Source: SPDF01 sp963699825 (lineage in GTDB: Bacteria; Gemmatimonadota; Gemmatimonadetes; Gemmatimonadales; GWC2-71-9). From it: 64,000 nucleotides of DNA. Each line of letters begins with the position of its first letter. Within the stretch, counting starts at the first letter, position 1. Positions 9,187 through 16,659 of the stretch are shown here, piece after piece. The translations under genes were made by a program, and so were the position numbers. The stretch covers positions 228,580 through 292,579 of the forward strand of contig CAVOVI010000009.1 of the NCBI GenBank assembly GCA_963699825.1. The letters run 5' to 3'. The notes under the pieces are model-generated. The model saw nothing but the letters and a program-made list of their open reading frames with translations. It was not told the DNA's origin and did no database searches.

Positions 9187-10155
9187 CTAGGCCGCGAAGC
9201 TCGCCAGCGCCCGCCCGACCTCGCCCTCGCCGAGCCGCTTGAGCGCGCGATCGCGGAGTTGCCGGACCCGCTCGCGGGTCACGCCGAGCATCGTGCCGAT
9301 TTCTTCGAGGGTGTGTTCGCGCCCGTCGTCGAGGCCGAAATAGAGGCGGAGGACGCGGGCGTCGCGCGGCGGGAGGGTGGCGAGGGCCTGCTGCACCTCT
9401 TCGGTGAGGAAGCGGTCCATCGCACGGGCTTCGACGTCGCTGGAGCCGTCGGCCACGAAGCGGTCGATGAGGGTGCGCTCGCCGCTGGAGTCGAGCGGGG
9501 CGTCGAGCCGCATCTCGCTGGTGTTGAGCGCCATCAGCGACTGGACCACGTCTTTGGAGAGCGACACTTCGGCGGCGACTTCTTCGGGGGTCGGTTCGCG
9601 GACCAGCTTCTGGCGGAGCATTTCCGTGGCGCGGATGATCCGGGAGAGGTCGGCGGTGCGATTGAGAGGCACGCGGACGGTGCGGCCCTGCTTGGCGATC
9701 GCCGCGAGGATGGCCTGGCGGATCCACCAGACGGCGTAGGAGATGAACTTCACGCCGACATCGGGATCGAACTTCCGGGCGGCGGTGAGGAGGCCGATGT
9801 TCCCCTCGCCGATCAGGTCGGTCAGCGCCATGCCGCGGTTCTGGTATTTCTTGGCGACGGAGATGACGAAGCGCAGGTTCCGCTTGACGAGCTCCTGCAT
9901 GGCATCCTGGTCGCCGGCGCGGACCCGCCGTGCGACGGCGACTTCCTGCTCAGGGGTCAGGAGGGGGGTCTTGCTGACCTCGTGGAGGTACTGGTCGAGG
10001 ATGTCGCGTTCGGCCGGGCTCGCGCCGATGGCGCGGGGCAAGCGCTTCGCCCTCTTGGCGGGGACGAGGGGACGCGGGGAAGTCTCCGCCGCCTGAGATT
10101 TCAGCGTCGGGGCAGGCTTCGAGCCTGACTTTCTGGATGACTTCTTGACGGGCAT
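9187..10155 (-). CDS. RNA polymerase sigma-70 factor, group 1/2 type without region 1.1
   Basis: A 322-residue sigma factor. After a lysine-rich N-terminus of about 45 residues come region 1.2 (DQYLHEVSKTPLLTPEQE), region 2 (RNLRFVISVAKKYQNRGM, then IGEGNIGLLTAARKFD, and the -10 reading FISYAVWWIRQAI), region 3, and region 4 with LEEIGTMLGVTRERVRQL for -35 contact. It resembles primary-type factors but lacks the acidic region 1.1, so it may be an alternative primary-like sigma. The ATG at 10155 is used; an in-frame GTG eight codons upstream is possible. It leads the mla-nudix-regulator run. Confidence 0.9.
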   Translation of the reverse strand: MPVKKSSRKSGSKPAPTLKSQAAETSPRPLVPAKRAKRLPRAIGASPAERDILDQYLHEVSKTPLLTPEQEVAVARRVRAGDQDAMQELVKRNLRFVISVAKKYQNRGMALTDLIGEGNIGLLTAARKFDPDVGVKFISYAVWWIRQAILAAIAKQGRTVRVPLNRTADLSRIIRATEMLRQKLVREPTPEEVAAEVSLSKDVVQSLMALNTSEMRLDAPLDSSGERTLIDRFVADGSSDVEARAMDRFLTEEVQQALATLPPRDARVLRLYFGLDDGREHTLEEIGTMLGVTRERVRQLRDRALKRLGEGEVGRALASFAA

Positions 10156-10172
10156 GGAGGGGCCTTTTCTGC

Positions 10173-10201
10173 TTGACACAAGTGCAGCCCGCGTCTAGGT
10201 T
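10173..10201 (+). promoter_or_regulatory. predicted promoter of the tRNA cluster
   Basis: TTGACA at 10173-10178 and TAGGTT at 10196-10201, separated by 17 bases, put initiation near 10208, about 48 bases before tRNA-Ala. The -35 is a perfect consensus. It overlaps the leader of the divergent sigma gene. Confidence 0.7.
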
Positions 10202-10255
10202 TGTGTGCTGTCGCACAAGCGCTTATCCGGGCCTGCGTGACAGGGAATAGATAAT

Positions 10256-10328
10256 GGGGGCGTAGCTCAGTTGGGAGAGCGCGTGAATGGCATTCACGAG
10301 GTCAGGGGTTCGATCCCCCTCGCCTCCA
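10256..10328 (+). tRNA. tRNA-Ala (GGC)
   Basis: The cloverleaf folds fully. The acceptor stem carries the G3-U70 pair that marks alanine tRNAs. The anticodon loop ATGGCAT gives GGC. It is the first gene of a seven-tRNA cluster; CCA is not encoded. Confidence 0.97.
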
Positions 10329-10413
10329 CTCCCAGACAGGACCGGGTGGCGGGATGCGCCCGGTGTGGTTGCGCGAGGGCGGGGACTCGGCTAGACTCCC
10401 GTCCCTCGTCATT

Positions 10414-10486
10414 GCGGGAATAGCTCAGTTGGTAGAGCACAACCTTGCCAAGGTTGGGGTCGCGGGTTCGAGTCCCGTTTCCCGCT
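10414..10486 (+). tRNA. tRNA-Gly (GCC)
   Basis: Acceptor GCGGGAA / TTCCCGC with a U discriminator as expected for glycine. The anticodon loop TTGCCAA gives GCC. CCA is not encoded. Confidence 0.97.
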
Positions 10487-10502
10487 CTCCAGAGGAAAAC
10501 GT

Positions 10503-10576
10503 CGCGGGGTGGAGCAGTCTGGTAGCTCGCCGGGCTCATAACCCGGAGGTCGTGGGTTCAAATCCCACCCCCGCTA
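10503..10576 (+). tRNA. initiator tRNA-fMet (CAT)
   Basis: The anticodon loop CTCATAA gives CAT. Position 1 (C) does not pair with position 72 (T), and the anticodon stem ends in three G-C pairs (GGG/CCC). Both are hallmarks of the bacterial initiator rather than elongator methionine or isoleucine tRNA. Confidence 0.95.
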
Positions 10577-10584
10577 TGGCAGTA

Positions 10585-10667
10585 CAGAGGACTGAGAATC
10601 GAGGACTGAGGACTGAGAGGTCGCAGGTCGCCGCCTCGGTGCTCGAAACCTCGGTTCTCAGTTCTTG
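10585..10667 (+). other. long imperfect hairpin between tRNA-fMet and tRNA-Val
   Basis: The arms at 10592-10604 and 10649-10661 pair at 12 of 13 positions, and weaker pairing extends outward. The 5' arm contains repeated GAGGACTGAG units. It would fold in the tRNA precursor and might guide processing or be a small mobile palindrome. No function is known. Confidence 0.5.
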
Positions 10668-10674
10668 AAGTTTC

Positions 10675-10748
10675 GGGCGGTTAGCTCAGTTGGTTAGAGC
10701 GCCACGTTGACATCGTGGAGGTCACAAGTTCGAGCCTTGTACCGCCCA
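10675..10748 (+). tRNA. tRNA-Val (GAC)
   Basis: Acceptor GGGCGGT / ACCGCCC with discriminator A. The anticodon loop TTGACAT gives GAC. Confidence 0.97.
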
Positions 10749-10756
10749 TGCAGTCT

Positions 10757-10830
10757 GCGCCCATAGCTCAATTGGATAGAGCATCTGACTACGGATCAGA
10801 AGGTTAGGGGTTCGAGTCCCTTTGGGCGCA
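10757..10830 (+). tRNA. tRNA-Arg (ACG)
   Basis: Acceptor GCGCCCA / TGGGCGC. The anticodon loop CTACGGA gives ACG, whose wobble A is normally deaminated to inosine by TadA to read CGU, CGC and CGA. Confidence 0.97.
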
Positions 10831-10842
10831 TTGTTGCAGGGA

Positions 10843-10916
10843 CGGGGCGTAGCGTAGCCTGGTAGCGCGCCTGCTTCGGGAGCAGGAGGTCGCCGGTTCA
10901 AATCCGGCCGCCCCGA
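10843..10916 (+). tRNA. tRNA-Pro (CGG)
   Basis: Acceptor CGGGGCG / CGCCCCG with discriminator A. The anticodon loop TTCGGGA gives CGG, the CCG-specific isoacceptor favoured in high-GC genomes. Confidence 0.97.
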
Positions 10917-10944
10917 TTTATGTTAGAAGGGTAGTGAAGGGTTC

Positions 10945-11018
10945 GGGTCCGTAGCTCAGTTGGATAGAGCGCTTGCCTCCGGAGCAAGAGGTCGTAGGTT
11001 CGAATCCTATCGGGCCCA
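10945..11018 (+). tRNA. tRNA-Arg (CCG), probable integration target
   Basis: Acceptor GGGTCCG / CGGGCCC with discriminator A. The anticodon loop CTCCGGA gives CCG. The last 36 bases, from the 3' strand of the anticodon stem to just past the discriminator, recur at 12915-12950 with three mismatches. This makes the gene the likely attachment site of the segment that follows. Confidence 0.97.
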
Positions 11019-11019
11019 T
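10984..11019 (+). repeat. left direct repeat (attL-like) within tRNA-Arg
   Basis: The tRNA 3' part from the anticodon stem. It matches 12915-12950 at 33 of 36 positions, with the final 23 bases identical. This is the layout left by tyrosine-recombinase insertion into a tRNA gene. Confidence 0.65.
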
Positions 11020-11067
11020 GGATTGACCGCATTTCCACATCGTGCTGTGGCAACGTCTGCAGCGAGC

Positions 11068-11102
11068 AAAACGCCCCGCCGACTCATCGAGTCGACGGGG
11101 CG
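11068..11102 (-). terminator. intrinsic terminator of the PhyH-bicupin gene
   Basis: A 14-bp stem (11072-11085 with 11089-11102) with a three-base loop. It is fully paired, with one G-U, only when read on the minus strand, and is followed there by TTTT. Confidence 0.8.
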
Positions 11103-11127
11103 CAGTCGTTCGGGGCCCCCGAGGGGG

Positions 11128-12744
11128 CTAGTCCCGCTTTGGCAGGTACGGCTTGACCAGGTGCCAGACCGGCCGCGCCAGGTCCTTGCCACCCCGTATC
11201 ACCGCCGAGGCCCACGCACGGTAGAACGGCGGCGGCGGACGCAGCACGTCCACGCCTGGGGAGTGGAACTCGAAGACCAGGTATCGCGCCTCCTCCTGGC
11301 CGACGTTTCGCATGCCATGCAGTTCGCCCGCACCGTAGTAAATCACGCTCTGCGGTTTTACCACCTGTCCCAGCGTCTCGACGGTCCCGGACAGCGTCAC
11401 GATGGCCACGTCGTAGGCGTCCCGGTGCGGCTCGTACCCGCCGCCCGGCGCGAGTACGGTCAGGTGGGCGTGGAGCTTCCCCAGGCAACCGGTCGAACCC
11501 TCGAACAGCATGCGGGTCCAGAATGGCGGCGCGCCTTCCGGCGGGACGTTGGCATCGAAGCGCGTGATTCCCAAGCCGAGCGGCTTCTGGGCCCCCGTGA
11601 GTGGTGCCTGCCACTTGAACATGAGGTAGCCGACCGGTGCCGTGCCGGGATTCCGGATCGTGTGGTACTGCCAGGCCGGGTAATAGACGAATGCTCCCGG
11701 ACGGATTCGCTCGGTCCGGGGGGACGTATCGGACGGCCCACTGGCGATCACCAGCTCCACCTCACCGTGGAGCGGGATGAGTAACTCCTCCTCAACGTGC
11801 GAATGCGGTGGATGCGGAACATGACCGCCGACCAGCACCGAGGCGTGGCACGACATGTCGGCGCACGTTCGCGTCGGCCCACGGAACGCGCTGAACGGCT
11901 GCCAGGGCTTTGCGGGCTGCCCGTCACCAACGGGGAGATCGAAGCAATGGACGGCGGTTTCAACCATGGCGGCACCTGCGGACAGGGGAGGAGGAGGCGG
12001 CACCACACGGTTCAGTCCGGTGCGGTTGCGGTTGCTGCCGCGGACCAGGATCACTGGCGGCCGCGGCACCTGCCGAAAGCGGAAGGGCCAGTCGAGCTGA
12101 GCGAAGTCCGGGATCCGCACCCGCTGATCAGCGGCGGCGTACTGGAAGATGAGCGCGAGCCGGTTGCCGGTCCGGCGCCGGTTGTCCGAGCCATGCCACA
12201 GCCGCCCGTCGAACAACAGCGCCTCACCATTCCGCATGTCGGGCTGGTCCAGTGTCGCACCTGGATCATGTTCCCGGGCGAACCCCAACATCGCCTCGGG
12301 GGTAGAGAGCTCCCGCGCGAGCCCGGCCTCCCACCGGGCCTGCTGCACCGTCTGGCCGATCAGGTGAGACCGTGCGATGACCTGCAGCGCCGAGTCACGA
12401 TTCGTGTGCTCGATCCCGATCCACGCGGTGACGAACCGGCCCTCGGGTGCACAAGACTCGATGTCGCAATGCCAGGGATGGACCTGCCCCGGCGCCCGGC
12501 GAACCGCACTCGCTCCCCACAGCACGACGTCCTCGCCCAGGAGGTCCGTGACCGGCGCGAGCAGCGCTGGCCAGGTCGCAAGCTCGTAAAGGAACCGCTC
12601 GTGCACGGCGCGGGCCTTCTCCCATCCAGCGGGAGCGGGCGTCGGAGTCCGCCGAAGGTACTGGGCGACCCGGCGACACTCAGCCTCGGTGAACACCCGG
12701 GTCGGACCGAGGTAGCCGTCGCGGGCGAATTGCGGAGATGACAT
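11128..12744 (-). CDS. phytanoyl-CoA dioxygenase (PhyH)-bicupin fusion protein
   Basis: A 538-residue protein in two parts. Residues 1-235 form a PhyH-type Fe(II)/2-oxoglutarate dioxygenase, with the metal triad readable as H92-x-D94 (WHCDIE) and H184 (LWHGSDN), and a 2-oxoglutarate arginine near R195. Residues about 290-510 hold two cupin barrels: the first has GGHVPHPPHSHVEEE (H314, H316, E320), the second GGGYEPHRDAYD with a later H in GELHGMRN. The proline-rich stretch about 249-253 is a linker. PhyH enzymes hydroxylate acyl chains or small metabolites; the substrate here is unknown. It sits alone between tRNA-Arg and a tRNA fragment, with its own terminator. Confidence 0.82.
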   Translation of the reverse strand: MSSPQFARDGYLGPTRVFTEAECRRVAQYLRRTPTPAPAGWEKARAVHERFLYELATWPALLAPVTDLLGEDVVLWGASAVRRAPGQVHPWHCDIESCAPEGRFVTAWIGIEHTNRDSALQVIARSHLIGQTVQQARWEAGLARELSTPEAMLGFAREHDPGATLDQPDMRNGEALLFDGRLWHGSDNRRRTGNRLALIFQYAAADQRVRIPDFAQLDWPFRFRQVPRPPVILVRGSNRNRTGLNRVVPPPPPLSAGAAMVETAVHCFDLPVGDGQPAKPWQPFSAFRGPTRTCADMSCHASVLVGGHVPHPPHSHVEEELLIPLHGEVELVIASGPSDTSPRTERIRPGAFVYYPAWQYHTIRNPGTAPVGYLMFKWQAPLTGAQKPLGLGITRFDANVPPEGAPPFWTRMLFEGSTGCLGKLHAHLTVLAPGGGYEPHRDAYDVAIVTLSGTVETLGQVVKPQSVIYYGAGELHGMRNVGQEEARYLVFEFHSPGVDVLRPPPPFYRAWASAVIRGGKDLARPVWHLVKPYLPKRD

Positions 12745-12914
12745 CGCGCGCCTCAGAGGAGGTTCAGGGGCACGGCAACGAAGGCCCTCATGGGCTCATG
12801 CAAGCTACGAGCCGCGCCAACACGTTGCAACGGCCCACTGAACCCGCTGCACAATCGATCCCCGGTCCCACGACCCGCCCCCAGAGGGCAGGCACGCACA
12901 CAGCTGCACAACGG

Positions 12915-12950
12915 GCAGGAGGTCGCGGGTTCGAATCCTATCGGGCCCAT
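12915..12950 (+). repeat. right direct repeat (attR-like), 3' fragment of tRNA-Arg
   Basis: A partial tRNA: 3' anticodon strand, variable loop, T-arm and acceptor 3' strand, with no 5' half upstream. Two of the three differences from the real gene fall in the 5' strand of the T-stem and break or weaken pairing, so it is not a functional tRNA. Confidence 0.65.
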
Positions 12951-12962
12951 TCTCCCATCAAG

Positions 12963-12995
12963 AAGCCTCGCTGCCTCCCCGGCAACGAGGCTTTT
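12963..12995 (+). terminator. intrinsic terminator, probably of the tRNA operon
   Basis: AAGCCTCG and CGAGGCTT form an 8-bp stem followed by TT(TT). It lies directly after the tRNA fragment, where the tRNA operon terminator would be if the 11019-12950 segment were absent. Confidence 0.7.
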
Positions 12996-13093
12996 CCCTG
13001 TCGGGTACGGTTGTCTCAACACCGGTCCGCAGCGTAGCTTGTTCAAGATCGGCACCCCCGGCTGCGTCACACCCTTGCCCGCGAGGTTACCCC

Positions 13094-13810
13094 ATGGATC
13101 CTGAGGCAATCCCGGTCCACTTGCGCGTGACCTCCATCATCCGCGCGCTCTACTACGTGACCGCCGCGCTCGTGCTCCTCGATCTCTGCGGCCTCGCCAT
13201 CGCGCTCATTACCGGTCACGACTCGATCTACGGACTGCTCGGGATCATCGACCTCGACAAAGAGCGCGGCATCGGGGTGCTGTTCCAGGTATTCCTCATG
13301 CTCGGCAACGTCGCGATGCTCGCGTTGCTGGGCAAGTTGGCGCGGGCGGGCAAGGCAGATCCCGGGCCGTGGTACTTCATGGCCGGGCTCTTCACCTTCC
13401 TCACGATGGACGAGTTCTCCTACATCCACGAACAGCTGATGGATCCGATGCGTGAGCTCGTCGGGAGCGAGGGGATCCTGCACTTCGCCTGGGTCGTGCC
13501 CTACGGGATCGCCGTGGTGCTCCTCGGGCTCTGGTTCGCCCCGAAGGTGTGGGCCATCCGGCCGGGCCCGCGGAAATGGTTTTTCCTCGCCGCGGTGACC
13601 TACGTGACGGGCGCCCTCGGCTTCGAGATGCTGGGGGGTTGGCGGCTCACCGCCATCGGCGGCGAGGCCTACCGGCCGGAATTGATCTACGAATTGCTCA
13701 CCACGGTCGAAGAGGGTCTCGAGATGGTGGGCCTCACCATGCTGGCGACGGGTGTGCTGCAATTGCTCCAACCCGCCATCAAGAATGTCGCGCTGAAGCT
13801 GGACCCCTGA
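13094..13810 (+). CDS. multi-pass membrane protein of unknown function
   Basis: A 238-residue protein with six or seven hydrophobic segments (about 13-38, 62-84, 95-110, 128-147, 159-180, 205-230). A charged patch in the middle includes MDEFSYIHEQ at about 110-119, whose acidic and histidine residues could bind a metal or act catalytically. No family is recognised. It is followed two bases later by a glycosyltransferase gene, suggesting a shared envelope or lipid-linked sugar role, but that is only context. Confidence 0.75.
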   Translation: MDPEAIPVHLRVTSIIRALYYVTAALVLLDLCGLAIALITGHDSIYGLLGIIDLDKERGIGVLFQVFLMLGNVAMLALLGKLARAGKADPGPWYFMAGLFTFLTMDEFSYIHEQLMDPMRELVGSEGILHFAWVVPYGIAVVLLGLWFAPKVWAIRPGPRKWFFLAAVTYVTGALGFEMLGGWRLTAIGGEAYRPELIYELLTTVEEGLEMVGLTMLATGVLQLLQPAIKNVALKLDP

Positions 13811-13812
13811 GC

Positions 13813-14939
13813 ATGGGGCGTGCGCTGCGAATCGCCTACCTCGCCGATTTCAGCCCAAAGAAGTTGGGGACGGGCGAGAACCGCCTGGTGATGCTCGCGA
13901 AGGAGCTGAACCGGCGCGGGCACGCCATGACCCTCTTCTGCCGCCAACCGATCCACATGGACGTCGCTCGCGCATTCAACGAGTCTGGCGTGACGATTGA
14001 AGATCTCGGTTCGGTGGCGGCCAGCCCGATCGCCTGGGCCATGCGGCTGTCACGGGGATTCGACGTCATCCAACTCAATGCGATCGCACCCCGCGGGCGA
14101 CCCGCGCTCGCCGCCTATGCCGCGTGGCCCGCCAAGGTGCTCTTCGTCGACCACATCTCGCCGCCCGCCCAGGAAGCCCGCCCACGCCGAGCGTCCCCTG
14201 CTCCGCCGATGGGTCGGATGCCGTGACGATGAGTCGCGTCTGGCAAGCGGCGGGCGTTTCGAATTTCGTGCGCCGGCGTTTGCAGGAGCGCTTCGCGCTC
14301 CCAGCGCACCGCGTACTGACGATGTACGGTGGCGTCGATACAGACCGTTTCCGGCCCCCGACGAGCCAGCCCGGCAAGAGTGGCACTGTCCAGATCACCG
14401 CCGTCGCCGCGCTGATCCCCGAAAAGGGGCTCGACGTGCTGCTGCGCGCGCTCGCGCGGGGCGACCTTCCGCCATGGCGCCTGCGCATCGTGGGTGACGG
14501 CCCGGACCGCCCGCGCCTGGAAGGCCTCGTATCGAGCCTCGGCCTGGGCCAGCAACTCGAGTTCACGGGGCTTCGAGACGACGTCGACGACATCCTTCGC
14601 GAGACCGACGTGTTCGTACACCCAGCCGTGTGGCAGGAGGCGCTGGGATACACGATCCTCGAGGGAATGGCGAGTGGATGCGCAGTAATCGCCACCCGTA
14701 CCGGGGGGATCCCCGAGTTGGTACGGGATGGCCAGGAAGGGCTGCTGGTAGCACCGGGGGACGAAGACGCACTCGAGACCGCGCTGCGACGGTTGGCCAA
14801 GGACCCGGAGCTCCGGTCACGCCTCGGGGCGTCCGCTCGAAAGCGGGTTACCGACCAGTTCACCCTGCAGCAGAACGTCGCCAGGACCGTGGACTGGTTC
14901 GAGGCGGCAGCCGATTCGAGCCCGATCAACTTCGATTGA
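13813..14939 (+). CDS. GT4-family glycosyltransferase (frame disrupted near 14160-14230)
   Basis: The N-terminal part (IAYLADFSPKKLGTGENR) and the C-terminal nucleotide-sugar domain (MSRVWQAAGVSNFVRRRL, then EKGLDVLLRALA, VHPAVWQEALGYTILEGMA with the E-x7-E motif, and TRTGGIPE) belong to one GT-B enzyme of about 375 residues. They lie in different frames. A short stretch around 14195-14215 (RPLLRRWVG) reads in the third frame, so two small indels are likely. The glycine-rich N-terminal loop and C-terminal glutamates are intact. It is coupled to the membrane protein upstream. Sequence error and recent inactivation cannot be told apart here. Confidence 0.8.
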
Positions 14940-14946
14940 CAGCAAC

Positions 14947-14978
14947 ACGAAACCCCGCCCTCCATACAGAGGACGGGG
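14947..14978 (-). terminator. intrinsic terminator between convergent genes
   Basis: Arms 14953-14962 and 14969-14978 pair with one G-U when read on the minus strand and are followed by TTTCG, so it mainly serves the CBS gene. It may also stop the glycosyltransferase transcript. Confidence 0.7.
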
Positions 14979-15010
14979 CTCGTGTATCCCCCCGAAGCGG
15001 CCCTTCGGGG

Positions 15011-15412
15011 TCAGACCCGCGCGTTTGCGACTGCGCGGACTACATCGCTCTGCGAAATGACCCCCAGCAGCTCGCCGTCCTTCTCGACGAACAGCCGGTG
15101 CACATTGGCGTAGAGCATCTGCTGCGCCGCCTGCTTGACCTCGGCCTGCGGCTCGATGGTCATCGGCTTCGGGGTCATCAGGTCCCGCACCAGGGTGTTC
15201 TCAAACAGGACACCCGGCTCCACGTCCTGACCCCGCTCCGCCAGCGCCGTGAGGATATCGGTCGTGGAAAGCACCCCCACCAGGCGGAGATTGGCATCCA
15301 CCACCGGAAGCCCCGTCACGTGGGCGTCGGCCAGGGAGATGATCGCTTCCGACATCGGGCTGTCGCTCGGGATCGTCACCAGGTTCGACTGCATCAGTTC
15401 GCTGACCAGCAT
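15011..15412 (-). CDS. tandem CBS-domain protein
   Basis: A 133-residue protein made of two CBS motifs (about 7-60 and 75-130), each with the V-x-G-V-x-S pattern (LVGVLSTTDIL; LLGVISQSDVV). CBS pairs bind adenosine nucleotides and regulate partner proteins. No effector domain is attached, so this is a stand-alone Bateman module. A bidirectional hairpin follows it. The partner is unknown. Confidence 0.9.
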   Translation of the reverse strand: MLVSELMQSNLVTIPSDSPMSEAIISLADAHVTGLPVVDANLRLVGVLSTTDILTALAERGQDVEPGVLFENTLVRDLMTPKPMTIEPQAEVKQAAQQMLYANVHRLFVEKDGELLGVISQSDVVRAVANARV

Positions 15413-15691
15413 AACGACCTCCCGGCTAGAGTCTTCCTCAACCTACCCCCTCCAGACCTGCCAGACCGTGAACCAGCTGTGAACGGGCCTTCACGGAACC
15501 ATCACCGTTCCTTTACCTGCCAGGTTCAGATTCCTAGTCATGCGTACCCGCCCCCGCCCGACCCCCGAATTTCTCCAGGAATTCCCCTGGCTGGCCCCGG
15601 ATCCCGAGGCAGTCGAGCGGGAAGCTGATCGCCCCCTCCCGAAGGCGCTGATCCACCCCCGGCGCTGGCCCAGAAAGCGGAAGACCCCGAA

Positions 15692-16567
15692 TCACCCCTC
15701 CGCCAAGGGTGGGTGAAGGGCCAGCACCGGGACATTCGACCCCCGCACTACCTTGTCCGTCACGCTTCCCAGCATCAGGCGCTTCACTCCCACCGTCCCG
15801 CGGGTGGCAATGGCCACACAATCGGTTGCCTCCGGCCTCGCCTGGTCGAGGATGGCCGCTGCCGGCGAATCCGATACGACCACGGTGGTACTCACGCGGC
15901 ACCCTCGGCGTTCCAGCCGGTCGGCAACCTCGTCGAGGTAGACCGCCGCGGCACCGCGGCCCTGGACAGCCCCGTTGGACTCCGGCGCCACGACCCGCAG
16001 GAGCGCGATCTCGGCAGTCGGCGGCGGGCAGAGTGTGAGCGCCGGTTCGATCACCGCCTCGGCACGCTCCGACCCGTCGAGTGCAATGAGCATCCGCCGA
16101 AATGCCATGCGGCTGTCCTGCACCGGTGCTTCCTGATGCCGGAGAAGCAGCAGCGGCACGTCGAGATGGCGGAGCAGGTGGTCCGCCACGCTCCCCAGCC
16201 AGAATCGGCTCACGGCACCCCGGCCGTGCGTGGTCATCACGACCATCCCCGCCCCGATCATCGTCACGTAGGTCGCGAGGGTTTCGGCGACCGGTCCGTC
16301 GAGGATCGCCGAGTTGATGTGAATGCTGTATTGCACTCGCATCCGCTCGGCGAGCTGCTGCAAGTACTGCTCTTCGCCCTCCCGGGCCAGCCGATCGATC
16401 TCGTCGATGGCGGTCGCCATCGCCGCCGAGTCGGCGCTGGGCGTCACCGAATGATGAACCAGGACCATATGCAGCACCGCACCGGTCCGGCGGGCCGTGG
16501 CGCAGGCCGCACGCAACGACTCCTCCGCGAGCCGGGATCCGTCGAGCGGGGTCAGGATGGCGCGCAC
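15692..16567 (-). CDS. tandem universal stress protein (two UspA domains)
   Basis: A 291-residue protein with two Usp domains: residues 1-145 (start RAILTPLDGSRLAEESL, end G-x-VADHLLRHLDVPLLLL) and about 155-290 (RRMLIALDGSERAE, then ATRGTVGVKRLMLGSVTDKVV). The G-x2-G-x9-G-S ATP-binding pattern is seen in both. The GTG at 16567 was chosen because a strong GAGGAG ribosome-binding site lies six bases upstream. Although the frame is open into the threonine-aldolase gene, the intervening hairpin-plus-T-run shows they are separate genes. It probably has a cytoplasmic stress-protective role. Confidence 0.85.
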   Translation of the reverse strand: MRAILTPLDGSRLAEESLRAACATARRTGAVLHMVLVHHSVTPSADSAAMATAIDEIDRLAREGEEQYLQQLAERMRVQYSIHINSAILDGPVAETLATYVTMIGAGMVVMTTHGRGAVSRFWLGSVADHLLRHLDVPLLLLRHQEAPVQDSRMAFRRMLIALDGSERAEAVIEPALTLCPPPTAEIALLRVVAPESNGAVQGRGAAAVYLDEVADRLERRGCRVSTTVVVSDSPAAAILDQARPEATDCVAIATRGTVGVKRLMLGSVTDKVVRGSNVPVLALHPPLAEG

Positions 16568-16627
16568 CTGGTTCTCCTCGGGGAGAGGGATGCTTGAACG
16601 TGCGCCGGGATATGTGAAGGAAGCTTG

Positions 16628-16656
16628 AAAAAAGATGGAACGGGCCTTCTGGCCCG
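16628..16656 (-). terminator. intrinsic terminator after ltaE
   Basis: On the minus strand, CGGGCC-AGAA-GGCCCG is followed eight bases on by TTTTTT. It lies just past the TGA at 16662-16660, which would end the threonine aldolase in its normal frame. Confidence 0.8.
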
Positions 16657-16659
16657 CGA

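Larger units (their letters stand above)
11019..12950. mobile_element. candidate mini-island at tRNA-Arg carrying one gene
   Basis: A 1.9-kb segment bounded by the intact tRNA-Arg and a copy of its 3' end. It holds one minus-strand gene (PhyH-bicupin protein) with its own terminator. No integrase, transposase or inverted ends are visible, so if it moved, the recombinase came from elsewhere or was lost. The tRNA operon's own terminator lies just beyond the right repeat, as expected if the segment was inserted between tRNA and terminator. A tRNA duplication that later decayed is the alternative. Confidence 0.5.

Noticed and set aside
12915..12950. eighth tRNA gene
   Set aside because: Only the 3' half is present and changes in the T-stem break pairing; no 5' acceptor, D-arm or anticodon precedes it.
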